Below are positions 17,593 to 25,868 of a stretch of DNA of 64,000 nt, in pieces; positions within the stretch are counted from its first letter, which is position 1, and each line of letters begins with the position of its first letter. Origin of the DNA: an uncultured Bacilli bacterium (lineage in GTDB: Bacteria; Bacillota_I; Bacilli_A; RFN20; CAG-826); the NCBI GenBank assembly GCA_934725985.1, contig CAKVCX010000002.1, positions 372,001 to 436,000 on the forward strand, written 5' to 3'. Both the position numbers and the translations under genes were made by a program. The notes below the pieces were generated by a model. That model made no database searches. It saw only the letters and a program-made list of their open reading frames with translations, and was not told the origin of the DNA.

Positions 17593-17634
17593 AAGACTAT
17601 CCCTATTTCTATAGACCTTTAATAGTCTTTTTTT
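17593..17634 (+). terminator. Terminator-like hairpin between divergent genes
   Basis: AAGACTAT (17593-17600) and ATAGTCTT (17622-17629) form an 8-bp stem, followed on the plus strand by a T-run. No plus-strand gene ends here. It may be a leader hairpin of the mannosidase mRNA, or the end of a short plus-strand transcript. Confidence 0.4.
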
Positions 17635-17676
17635 AACCAGAATGAAAAAGAAACGATAAATAAAGGGGAATTCAAT

Positions 17677-17682
17677 TATAAT
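17677..17682 (+). promoter_or_regulatory. -10 box of a predicted leaderless promoter (HAD gene)
   Basis: TATAAT followed by exactly 6 nt and ATG at 17689. This supports that start over the in-frame ATG at 17701. Confidence 0.6.
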
Positions 17683-17688
17683 TCCAGC

Positions 17689-18552
17689 ATGGAATTGGCT
17701 ATGGATAAAAAATATAAATTAAATGGGATCGATTTTTTAAATACGTCAAAAGGAACCTTAATTGGCATCCATCAAGGCAAGGTTGATTGCTATTACCCAT
17801 GGGTGGAAGCAGAAAAACCGACTAATGTTAAATATGTCATGATGGATTTAGACGGGACAAGTGTCAAAAGCGAGGAATTTTGGATATATATAATTGAGAA
17901 AACCACTGCAACTTTGCTTCATGATGATTCCTTTAAACTAAGCAAAGAAGATAGTCCTTACGTTCAAGGCTTTACGACCATTGAACATTTGTCATATTGC
18001 AAAAATAAATATAGATTCAATCAAAGCCTAGAGGAAGCGATTTTAGTTTATCATCAAGTCGCTAGAAAAGAATTAAACGATATTTTACTAGGAAAAGGAA
18101 GACAAGATGCCTTTTCCCCTCGCAAGGGGTTAAAAGAATTCTTAATATCATTAAAAAAGAAAAATATAAAGATTGGGTTGGCTACCTCTGGTCTAGATTA
18201 TAAAGCCATTCCGGAAATTGTATCCGCTTTTAAAACATTAAATATGGGCGATCCTTTAGACTTTTATGATTGTATTGTTACAGGCGGAAAAGAAAAAAGA
18301 AAAGATGAATATGGAACAATGGGGGAATTATGTGCTAAACCTCACCCTTGGATTTATTCTGAATTAGCCTTAGGATTGGGAGTAAAAAAGAAACAAGAAG
18401 CCATAATTTTAGAAGATAGCTCAGCCGGAGTAATCTCTGGAAAAATAGCAGGCTACAATGTTATCGGCTTTGATGATGGGAACTTAGTTGAATCAGGATT
18501 AAATAATGACTGTTTGAAAATGGTTTCCACTTTTGATGATATAGAGTTATAA
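17689..18552 (+). CDS. HAD-superfamily phosphatase, phosphoglucomutase-like
   Basis: 287 residues. The haloacid dehalogenase core starts at MMDLDGTSVKSEEF with nucleophile D53 and acid/base D55, followed by a helical cap, the motif II region IGLATSG, and motif IV LEDSSAGVISGKIAG. This resembles beta-phosphoglucomutase/phosphatase relatives. About 45 residues before the core are unusual and may form a substrate-binding or dimer arm. The gene lies beside sugar hydrolase and glycogen genes, so a sugar phosphate is a plausible substrate. It converges on the dUTPase gene with an 8-bp gap and no terminator. Confidence 0.75.
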   Translation: MELAMDKKYKLNGIDFLNTSKGTLIGIHQGKVDCYYPWVEAEKPTNVKYVMMDLDGTSVKSEEFWIYIIEKTTATLLHDDSFKLSKEDSPYVQGFTTIEHLSYCKNKYRFNQSLEEAILVYHQVARKELNDILLGKGRQDAFSPRKGLKEFLISLKKKNIKIGLATSGLDYKAIPEIVSAFKTLNMGDPLDFYDCIVTGGKEKRKDEYGTMGELCAKPHPWIYSELALGLGVKKKQEAIILEDSSAGVISGKIAGYNVIGFDDGNLVESGLNNDCLKMVSTFDDIEL

Positions 18553-18560
18553 AAAACACA

Positions 18561-19061
18561 TTAATAATTATTCTTTTGTCTATTATGGTTTACTTCCATC
18601 TTCTTTTTATATGCATTTATAACATCACTAGAAGAATAATCAAATAAAGGAATTATATTTAAAAAAGCAGAAAAGGCTTTGCAATAGCTCTCGCCATCGA
18701 ATTCATCATGAAGCTTAGATACTAACTCATAAACATTTAAAATGGCCATTGTTAAATCTTTATTGGTTACATTGAACTTATGGGAATATCTACTTACCCC
18801 TAATTCCAAACCTAAGGAAAGGAAAAAATGCAAGGCATCGGCAAATTCATCCAAGATGACTTCTTTTGGCGATGGTCCCTTATTTGACCAAAACTTAAAG
18901 CACCTCGTCTCGTTTGCAAATTCGCCAAGTTCTACTAACAAGGCCAAGACTCTTTTCTCATGCGTTGATTCATAGTTAACTTGATGAAGGGAAGCTATTT
19001 CTTCATCAAGTTCACTTTGAAGGGGGAAAAGCTCATCTAAAACAATTTTATCATCACTCAT
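18561..19061 (-). CDS. All-alpha dUTP diphosphatase (dUTPase_2 family)
   Basis: 166 residues with the metal-binding EXXE...EXXD arrangement of dimeric dUTPase/MazG-like enzymes: ELGEFANE and LDEFADALHF. It would hydrolyse dUTP to dUMP and pyrophosphate, limiting uracil incorporation into DNA. I chose the ATG at 19061: it overlaps the glgP stop as ATGA and has GGAGA about 8 nt upstream, whereas the earlier ATG at 19082 lies inside glgP. It is therefore translationally coupled to glycogen phosphorylase, an odd pairing. MazG-like specificity for other nucleotides remains possible. Confidence 0.78.
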   Translation of the reverse strand: MSDDKIVLDELFPLQSELDEEIASLHQVNYESTHEKRVLALLVELGEFANETRCFKFWSNKGPSPKEVILDEFADALHFFLSLGLELGVSRYSHKFNVTNKDLTMAILNVYELVSKLHDEFDGESYCKAFSAFLNIIPLFDYSSSDVINAYKKKMEVNHNRQKNNY

Positions 19062-21466
19062 TTTAATTTCTCCAAATGCCAAATGTCCCTATTATATTCT
19101 TCTATTGTCCTATCGGAAGTAAAATAGCCGCTGCTAGCAATATTAATAAGCGCACTTCTAGCCCAATTTTTCCTATTTAAATACATTTTTTCGGCCCTAG
19201 AACACGCCTCTAGATAAGAAGCAAAATCAGCTAAAACAAAAAATTGGTCGTTTTTAGCCATTATTTCATCAAAAATCATCCTAAATCTATTAGGATCAGA
19301 AAAACACCATGGCCCATTAAAAAGAGAATCCATGACTTTTTTTACCCTCGAATCAGAGTTATAAATATCCCAAACATTATAAGAACCGTTATTTAATTTT
19401 TCTTGGATTTCGTTCTCCTTTAAGCCAAAAATAATTTCGTTTTCTTCACCGGCAAAATCCTTAATTTCGATATTAGCTCCGTCTAAAGTTCCTAAAGTAA
19501 GGGCCCCGTTCATCATTAATTTCATATTCGAAGTCCCGGAGGCTTCTTTTCCTGCGGTTGAAATTTGTTGCGAAATATCAGCGGCAGGGATTATTTTTTC
19601 AGCTAGGCTTACTCCATAATTTTCAACGAAAACAATCTTTATGAATTTAGAAACATCGGTATCGTTATTGATAACTTTGGCAACCGAAAGTATCAATTCG
19701 ATTATCTTTTTAGCATAAATATAACTTGGTGCAGCCTTGGCCCCGAAAATATAAGTATGGGGGAATATTTTAAAATTAGGATCTTCTTTTATTCTTTGAT
19801 ATAAATACATTATATGGAACAAGTTCAAAAGCTGCCTTTTATAGGCGTGAAGACGTTTTATTTGGACGTCGAATATTGAACTTGGATCTATTTTAATCCC
19901 ATAAGTTTTCTCGCAAAAAGAAGCGAAATCAACTTTATTTTGATATTTTATATCATTTATTTGCTTTAAGAAATCATCATCATCGACAAATTGCATTAGC
20001 TTAGAGATTTCATGCTGAAAATCTATTTTCCAACTATCTCCTATCTTTTTACTAATGGCGTTAGATAGACGCGGGTTAGCATACATTAGCCATCTTCTAT
20101 GGGTAACCCCGTTAGTTTTGTTGTTAAACTTAGAAGGGAAAAGATTATAAAAGTCCTTAAAGGTATATTCTTCTAGAATTTTAGTATGTATTTTTGCTAC
20201 CCCATTGACAGAAAAAGCCGCATAAATAGCCATATTTGTCATATGGATTTGCCCATCTTTTATTATTTGCATTCTATAAATAGAGGAAGGATCGATGTTA
20301 TTTGAATTTAAGTAAATATTAAATCTTCTATTTATCTCTTCAATGATCATATAAACCCTAGGAACTAAAGTTTGAACATATTGCACATTCCACTTTTCCA
20401 AGGCTTCAGGCATGACAGTATGATTAGTATAGGCAAACATTTTTGTTACTATTTCCCAAGCTTTATCCCAACCATATCCATATTCATCCATCAATAATCT
20501 CATGGCTTCAGGTATGGCTAGTATTGGGTGGGTATCGTTAAGTTGAAAGACATAGCTAGAAGCAAAATCATCCAAGCTGCCATATCTTCTTTTATATGAT
20601 CGCATGGCGGATTGTAGCCCTGCGGAAACAAGAAAATATTGTTGCCTTAACCGCAATATTCTTCCATGTTCGGTTGAATCGTCAGGATAAAGCCCGTGGC
20701 AAAGTTCTTTTAATGTATTTAAATAATCTTCAAAACTTTGATCGGAAGGCAAATTATTTTCGCTTGGTTCGGCAGACCATAATCTAAGAGTATTGGCAAC
20801 CCCGTTTCTATATCCGGGTATCGAGACATCATAAGGAACGGCCCGGACACAAGTCGCGTTAACAGTCCTTAATCCATAGCCGCCATCCGGCTTTAAATAA
20901 GTCTCGGCATTACCATAAAAACTAACTTCTACCGCGTGTTTTGGCTTTCTTACCTCAAAAACAAACCCATTGCTAAGCCATTGATCAGGAAGTTCAACTT
21001 GCTCGTCATTAACAAATTTTTGTCTAAAAAAGCCGTATTCATATCTTATGGTATTGCCATGACCAGGATATCCTAAAGAAGCAATGGAATCCAAAAAACA
21101 AGCCGCTAATCTACCTAAGCCACCGTTTCCTAATCCAGCATCAGCCTCTTCATCTTCTAATTCCCCTATATCAATCCCTAATTCTTCTAATCCGTCTCTA
21201 GCAACTTCATATATTCCTAAATTTTGCATATTGGAAGTCATAAGTCTTCCAATTAAAAATTCCATGGAAAAATAAATTAATTGCTTTTTGTTGTCGCGAA
21301 GAATCGATTCCCTGGATTCTCTCCATTCATGTCCGGCATAATCTCTAACCATTTCCCCCAAAATATCATATCTTTCACTTATGTGACTATCGGAAACTGA
21401 TAGACCATATTTTTCTTCTAATCTTCTAGCAAAAGTCAATTTGAAATCTTCTTTGTTGTCAAACAT
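19058..21466 (-). CDS. glgP: Glycogen/maltodextrin phosphorylase
   Basis: 802 residues, full length for GT35. It releases glucose-1-phosphate from alpha-1,4-glucan ends using pyridoxal phosphate. Landmarks: ADAGLGNGGLGRLAACFLDS, NDTHPILAIPE, the IKRLHAYKRQLLN segment and the PLP-lysine region GKEASGTSNMKLMMNGAL. AGGAGA precedes the ATG. It lies 22 bp after glgB and overlaps the dUTPase start. No glgC or glgA is in this window, so synthesis genes must lie elsewhere. Maltodextrin phosphorylase activity cannot be separated from glycogen phosphorylase by sequence. Confidence 0.93.
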   Translation of the reverse strand: MFDNKEDFKLTFARRLEEKYGLSVSDSHISERYDILGEMVRDYAGHEWRESRESILRDNKKQLIYFSMEFLIGRLMTSNMQNLGIYEVARDGLEELGIDIGELEDEEADAGLGNGGLGRLAACFLDSIASLGYPGHGNTIRYEYGFFRQKFVNDEQVELPDQWLSNGFVFEVRKPKHAVEVSFYGNAETYLKPDGGYGLRTVNATCVRAVPYDVSIPGYRNGVANTLRLWSAEPSENNLPSDQSFEDYLNTLKELCHGLYPDDSTEHGRILRLRQQYFLVSAGLQSAMRSYKRRYGSLDDFASSYVFQLNDTHPILAIPEAMRLLMDEYGYGWDKAWEIVTKMFAYTNHTVMPEALEKWNVQYVQTLVPRVYMIIEEINRRFNIYLNSNNIDPSSIYRMQIIKDGQIHMTNMAIYAAFSVNGVAKIHTKILEEYTFKDFYNLFPSKFNNKTNGVTHRRWLMYANPRLSNAISKKIGDSWKIDFQHEISKLMQFVDDDDFLKQINDIKYQNKVDFASFCEKTYGIKIDPSSIFDVQIKRLHAYKRQLLNLFHIMYLYQRIKEDPNFKIFPHTYIFGAKAAPSYIYAKKIIELILSVAKVINNDTDVSKFIKIVFVENYGVSLAEKIIPAADISQQISTAGKEASGTSNMKLMMNGALTLGTLDGANIEIKDFAGEENEIIFGLKENEIQEKLNNGSYNVWDIYNSDSRVKKVMDSLFNGPWCFSDPNRFRMIFDEIMAKNDQFFVLADFASYLEACSRAEKMYLNRKNWARSALINIASSGYFTSDRTIEEYNRDIWHLEKLK

Positions 21467-21488
21467 AATTTTCTCCTATCGTTGGGGT

Positions 21489-23387
21489 TTATTTTTTAAT
21501 CTTTTTATTCTTCTTAACGTTTTGTTTAATCGTGACTTTTTTGTCATTACTAAGTAAGAAATAGCAGGCGGCAAATCCCGCTAATTTGATACTTATATGG
21601 TTTGGCTTATTTTCTGGGCCACCTGGATAAGTTTTCAACTTTAATCCATTATATTGGTTATTCCCACCATAAACATCTTTATCGGAATTAAATATTTCAC
21701 TAAATTGACCATTTTGATAAGTCGGGACATCATAGCTTTCATAAAAGTTAGGAGTCATATTGAAGACAAATAAAATCACTTCTTTCCCAAAACTTCTTTC
21801 AAAGGCAAACACGCTTTGTTCCATATTATCAACCATAGTCCATCTAAATGAAGAAGGGTTATATTCATCTTCATATAAAGACATGTGATAACGATAGATT
21901 AAGTTTAGATCTCTACATAGTCTTTTTATCGAATCATGACGTGGGAAGCTCAATAAATTCCAAGGCAAGGACTTTTTTTCATCCCATTCATCAAAGGATG
22001 CCAGCTCATTGCCCATAAAGTTTAACTTTTTGCCAGGATGAGCCATTTGATAGGCATATAGATTTCTTAGCAAGGCAAACTTCGTTTCATAGTCACCCCA
22101 CATTTTATTAATCATCGTGCCTTTGCCATGAACCACTTCATCATGAGACAAAGGTAATAAAAACTTCTCGCTATAAAAATAAGCCATCGAAAAAGTTAGC
22201 TTGTTATGGTCATATTTTTTATAAATTGGATCAAGGGAATAATATTTTAACGTATCATTCATCCAGCCTAAATCCCATTTGTAATCAAATCCTAAACCAC
22301 CATTTTCTAAAGAAGAAGTCACCCCTAAATAATCGGTAGAATCTTCCGCTATCATCATGATGCCAGGATGAGAATAATGAAGTTTGCCATTTAATCTTTT
22401 TATAAATTCAATAGCCCCTTCATTAACTCCCCTATTTTTATCACCATTCCAATAAATAATATTAGAAACGGCATCGATACGAAGGCCGTCAAAGTGAAAA
22501 TAAGTTAAAAAATAGTCCATCGCTGAAATTAAAAAGGAACGAATTGGATCTTTTCCTAAATCAAATTGAGCACTTCCCCAAGGGGAAATGGTGTATCTGG
22601 AATCGCTATATTCGTATAGACAAGAGCCATCGAATTCACGCAAGGAATAAGAATCCAAAGCGAAATGCACGGGAGCAAAATCTAAAATCACCCCTATTCC
22701 TGCTTTGTGAAGGAGATTAACAAATTGCATTAATTGCTTTGGGTTGCCATACCTAGAATCGCTAGAAAAAAATCCTATGGCTTGATATCCCCAACTTCCA
22801 TCAAAAGGGTGTTGGCAAATTGGCATTAATTCTACATGGGTATAGCCGTTTTCTTTTAAATAGGGAACAAGAAGTTCTGCCATTTCTTCATAGGAATAAT
22901 ATTCGTCATTGTTTTTGATTTTCCAAGAGCCTAAATGGATTTCATAAATTGACATAGGCTTATTAAAATTATTATTCCTGTTCTTTAAGAAAGCCTTATC
23001 TCCCCAAGGGAAGCCATCTATATTAAAAAGTTTAGAACAAGTATTAGGACGCAATTCGCTAAAAAAAGCAAACGGATCGGCTTTATCAACATAAACCCCA
23101 TTGCAATTCTTAAAATGATATTTGTAAATTTGATATTCTTTTAAATTTGGAATAAATGTTTCAAAAACCCCGCTAGAATCGATTTTGTCCATTTTATTAG
23201 CGGTAGCATCGAAATTGTTCCATTCGCCGATAACGGAAACATCTTCGGCCAGCGGTGCATATAAGCGGAAAGTCACACCACTTATTTTCTTATTTCCAAC
23301 AGCCTTAGTTTCAAAATGAGCACCAAAATAGCGATACCCTTCGCTACATTGACCCATCAAGTAATCATAAAGCAAACCAAAAGCCAT
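21489..23387 (-). CDS. glgB: 1,4-alpha-glucan branching enzyme
   Basis: 632 residues, GH13. It forms alpha-1,6 branches in glycogen. An N-terminal CBM48-like domain (SVIGEWNNFDATANKMDKID) precedes the barrel with catalytic residues in DGLRIDAVSN (nucleophile Asp), MMIAEDSTD (acid/base Glu) and PLSHDEVVHGKG (transition-state Asp). I placed the start at 23387 because GAAGGAG sits just upstream and MAFGLLYDYLMGQ fits better than the extended ATG at 23414. It leads the glgB-glgP-dUTPase operon, with a promoter at 23454-23481. The C-terminal ~20 residues are Lys-rich. Confidence 0.93.
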   Translation of the reverse strand: MAFGLLYDYLMGQCSEGYRYFGAHFETKAVGNKKISGVTFRLYAPLAEDVSVIGEWNNFDATANKMDKIDSSGVFETFIPNLKEYQIYKYHFKNCNGVYVDKADPFAFFSELRPNTCSKLFNIDGFPWGDKAFLKNRNNNFNKPMSIYEIHLGSWKIKNNDEYYSYEEMAELLVPYLKENGYTHVELMPICQHPFDGSWGYQAIGFFSSDSRYGNPKQLMQFVNLLHKAGIGVILDFAPVHFALDSYSLREFDGSCLYEYSDSRYTISPWGSAQFDLGKDPIRSFLISAMDYFLTYFHFDGLRIDAVSNIIYWNGDKNRGVNEGAIEFIKRLNGKLHYSHPGIMMIAEDSTDYLGVTSSLENGGLGFDYKWDLGWMNDTLKYYSLDPIYKKYDHNKLTFSMAYFYSEKFLLPLSHDEVVHGKGTMINKMWGDYETKFALLRNLYAYQMAHPGKKLNFMGNELASFDEWDEKKSLPWNLLSFPRHDSIKRLCRDLNLIYRYHMSLYEDEYNPSSFRWTMVDNMEQSVFAFERSFGKEVILFVFNMTPNFYESYDVPTYQNGQFSEIFNSDKDVYGGNNQYNGLKLKTYPGGPENKPNHISIKLAGFAACYFLLSNDKKVTIKQNVKKNKKIKK

Positions 23388-23453
23388 TTTTTCTCCTTCA
23401 TAAAGTATAAACATTAATTAATAAAACTTTAATTAAATTTCCAAAAAAAGACG

Positions 23454-23481
23454 ATTATATTCTCCTTTTGAAGAGGTTAAA
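23454..23481 (-). promoter_or_regulatory. Promoter of the glgB-glgP operon
   Basis: On the minus strand TTTAAC (23481-23476), a 16-nt spacer and TATAAT (23459-23454), about 66 bp before the chosen glgB ATG. Confidence 0.5.
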
Positions 23482-23523
23482 TCACTTAAACAATTTTTTG
23501 CAATTAAAAGAAGGAAGAAAAAA

Positions 23524-23532
23524 TGTTATAGT
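23524..23532 (+). promoter_or_regulatory. Extended -10 promoter of ackA-nrnA
   Basis: TGTTATAGT, a TGn-extended -10 element 30 nt before ackA, leaving a normal leader that contains AGAGGT. No -35 at proper spacing is convincing. Confidence 0.45.
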
Positions 23533-23562
23533 TTTCTAGCATTCAAAAGAGGTATAGATTAG

Positions 23563-24759
23563 ATGTATAAAGTAATGGCCGTAAACGCTGGCTCTAGTTC
23601 GTTAAAGTATAAATTGTTCGAAATGCCTGAAGAAAAAGTCCTTTGTTCTGGCGTTGCCGATAGAATTGGACATGAGGATGGGATTTTTAAAATAAAATTC
23701 AACGGAGAGGAACATAAAGATATCCTTCCGATTCTAGATCATGCTAAAGGAGTAGATCTTGTATTAACTGCCCTAACAAAATATGGCATAGTCAAAGATT
23801 TAAGCGAAATTAAATGCGTTGGCCATAGAGTAGTTCAAGGCGGTAAATATTTTTCCCATTCAGTAGATTTTGATGCTGATAGCGAAGAAAAAATAACAAA
23901 ACTAATTCCACTAGATCCGCTTCATGCTCCTGCCCATCTAGTTGGTTACCATTCTTTTAAGAAGGCCTTACCAGAAGTCCCTGAAATTGCCGTATTCGAC
24001 ACTGCTTTCCATCAAAGTATGGAAGCCGAAGACTATACTTATCCAATTCCTTATGAGATGAGCGAAAAGTATGATTGCAGAAGATATGGGGCACATGGTA
24101 CTAGCCATGCTTATCTAGCAAAAAAAGGAAAAGAAGATTTTTGTGGCGATATAGAAAACGAAAGAATAATTTCTTGCCATATAGGTTCTGGAAGCTCTTT
24201 ATGTGCGATTAAAAACGGCAAATGTGTCGCTACTTCAATGGGTTTAACTCCTTTAGGCGGAGTGATGATGGGGACAAGAACTGGAGATTTAGACCCGTCC
24301 GTTATGGATTATTTATGTACTTGCACCGGCAAAAATGTCGATGAAATGTATGATATTTTTAACAAGAAAAGCGGCTTTTTAGGAATGAGTGGTGTTTCTA
24401 ACGATACTAGAGACATAGAAGAAGCCATAGAAAAAGGGAACCCAAGGGCTAAGTTAGCTAGCGATGTTTTCGCAAGGAGAATAGCCGATTTCATCGGTTC
24501 CTATTTCGTTAGATTAGGTGGGTGCGATTTAATAATCTTCTCCGCTGGCATAGGTGAAAACGCCCCCTACTTCCGCAAAGAAATATTAAAAAGAGTAGAA
24601 GAAGCCTTACTCTTAAGCATCGATTATGAACTTAATGAAACTATAAGAGGAAAAGAAGCCTTAATTTCCAAAAAGGATTCTAAAATCAAAGTTGCCATTA
24701 TCCCAACAGATGAAGAAGTCATGATAGCAAGGGATTGCTATGAAAGGATTAAAAAATGA
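23563..24759 (+). CDS. ackA: Acetate kinase
   Basis: 398 residues, full length. It converts acetyl phosphate and ADP to acetate and ATP, the energy-yielding end of mixed-acid fermentation. The ASKHA-fold motifs are intact: VNAGSSSLKY, FDTAFHQSM, YGAHGTSHAY, HIGSGSSLCAIKNG, TSMGLTPLGGVMMGTRTGD and FSAGIGENAP. A phosphotransacetylase gene is not in this window. The stop overlaps the next ATG as ATGA, so the DHH phosphoesterase is translationally coupled. Confidence 0.95.
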   Translation: MYKVMAVNAGSSSLKYKLFEMPEEKVLCSGVADRIGHEDGIFKIKFNGEEHKDILPILDHAKGVDLVLTALTKYGIVKDLSEIKCVGHRVVQGGKYFSHSVDFDADSEEKITKLIPLDPLHAPAHLVGYHSFKKALPEVPEIAVFDTAFHQSMEAEDYTYPIPYEMSEKYDCRRYGAHGTSHAYLAKKGKEDFCGDIENERIISCHIGSGSSLCAIKNGKCVATSMGLTPLGGVMMGTRTGDLDPSVMDYLCTCTGKNVDEMYDIFNKKSGFLGMSGVSNDTRDIEEAIEKGNPRAKLASDVFARRIADFIGSYFVRLGGCDLIIFSAGIGENAPYFRKEILKRVEEALLLSIDYELNETIRGKEALISKKDSKIKVAIIPTDEEVMIARDCYERIKK

Positions 24760-25760
24760 AAAACGCCCTTAATCCTGAAATAACAACGTACTATAAGGAT
24801 CATAAAAAAATATATAACTCCATATATAAGGCAATAGAAAGATACGATAAAATCGTTATTTTCCGTCATATAAAACCTGATTTTGATGCCATGGGCACCC
24901 AAATGGGATTATATACATTCTTAAAGGATAATTATCCAAACAAAGAAATTCATTTTGTCGGGGATAACCATGTTAGTTTTACTCCGCGTTTATTTCCTCC
25001 AACCGAAAACTTAAACAATGAGTGGTTCAAGGATGGAAACTTCTTGGCGATTATAGTTGATGTAGGGGATCATGAACGTATAGCCGATCCTAGATATAAA
25101 CATGCAAAATATAAAATAAAAATAGACCACCACCCCTGCAAAAAAGAAATAGCTAGAGCTACTCTACTTGATACAAATAGTGCATCAGCATCAGAACTTG
25201 CTGCCGATGTTTGTCTAAATTTCAAAAACAAGCTTGTTTCTAAAGAAGCAGCTAGATATTTCTATATAGGCATTGTTGGGGATTCGGGCAGATTTTTATA
25301 TTCTTCTACTTCTACCCATACTTTTGCCGTAGCGGAAGAATTAATAAAAAAAGGTATCTCGATAAAAGACATATATTTGCAAATGTATGAAAAAACAATA
25401 GATTCATTGAAATCGCAGGCATATGTTTTGTCAAATTTCAAACTCTCCCCCCACGGGGTGGCTTATTATTTATTGCCTGTTAATGTACAAAAAGAGTTGA
25501 AAATTACTCCTGAACAAGGAAAAGAGAATGTTAACATGTTCTCCAATATAGAAGGAATAAATGCCTGGTGTTCAATTACCGAAGATCCCAATCCTAAAGA
25601 TTATTGTTGGAGAATATCAATTAGGTCAAAAGAAAAAGATATTTCTAAAATAGCTAACAAATATGAAGGCGGAGGTCACGCTCAAGCTAGCGGAGCCAAA
25701 ATAAAGGATTTAACAAAGCTAGATGAATTTATTAACGATCTAGATGCCTTGTTTAAATAA
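24756..25760 (+). CDS. nrnA: DHH/DHHA1 phosphoesterase, NrnA-like oligoribonuclease/pAp phosphatase
   Basis: 334 residues. The DHH domain carries the metal-binding motifs FRHIKPDFDAMG, VDVGDHERI and KIDHHP, and the C-terminal DHHA1 domain has YEGGGHAQASGAKI. NrnA-type enzymes degrade nano-RNAs from the 3' or 5' end and dephosphorylate 3',5'-pAp; related GdpP-like and pApA-degrading enzymes share the fold, so c-di-AMP turnover products are also possible substrates. Cytoplasmic, no membrane segment. It overlaps ackA by 4 bp and is followed by a terminator. Confidence 0.83.
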   Translation: MKNALNPEITTYYKDHKKIYNSIYKAIERYDKIVIFRHIKPDFDAMGTQMGLYTFLKDNYPNKEIHFVGDNHVSFTPRLFPPTENLNNEWFKDGNFLAIIVDVGDHERIADPRYKHAKYKIKIDHHPCKKEIARATLLDTNSASASELAADVCLNFKNKLVSKEAARYFYIGIVGDSGRFLYSSTSTHTFAVAEELIKKGISIKDIYLQMYEKTIDSLKSQAYVLSNFKLSPHGVAYYLLPVNVQKELKITPEQGKENVNMFSNIEGINAWCSITEDPNPKDYCWRISIRSKEKDISKIANKYEGGGHAQASGAKIKDLTKLDEFINDLDALFK

Positions 25761-25766
25761 TAGATT

Positions 25767-25789
25767 AAGTAGGTTTTGTAAACCTACTT
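25767..25789 (+). terminator. Intrinsic terminator of ackA-nrnA
   Basis: AAGTAGGTTT (25767-25776) pairs with AAACCTACTT (25780-25789) across a 3-nt loop, followed by TT and a short T-rich tail. Confidence 0.8.
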
Positions 25790-25824
25790 TTCATTTCTAT
25801 AAAAAATTAACTAAAAACCACCAC

Positions 25825-25839
25825 CCTAATTTTATTAGG
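25825..25839. promoter_or_regulatory. Palindrome in the -35 region of dnaE
   Basis: CCTAAT-TTT-ATTAGG, a perfect 6-bp inverted repeat with a 3-bp spacer, centred about 21 bp upstream of the dnaE -10 box. It could be a repressor site. Confidence 0.35.
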
Positions 25840-25852
25840 CATTTTAAAAGTT

Positions 25853-25858
25853 TATAAT
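25853..25858 (+). promoter_or_regulatory. -10 box of dnaE
   Basis: TATAAT ends 10 nt before ATG at 25869. The leader would be about 4 nt, and no Shine-Dalgarno is present. Confidence 0.5.
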
Positions 25859-25868
25859 AACTTTGGTT

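Noticed and set aside
25863..25868. TTG start of dnaE
   Set aside because: ATG at 25869 is two codons downstream and gives a better N-terminus; the TTG lies only 4 nt after the -10 box, upstream of the expected +1.
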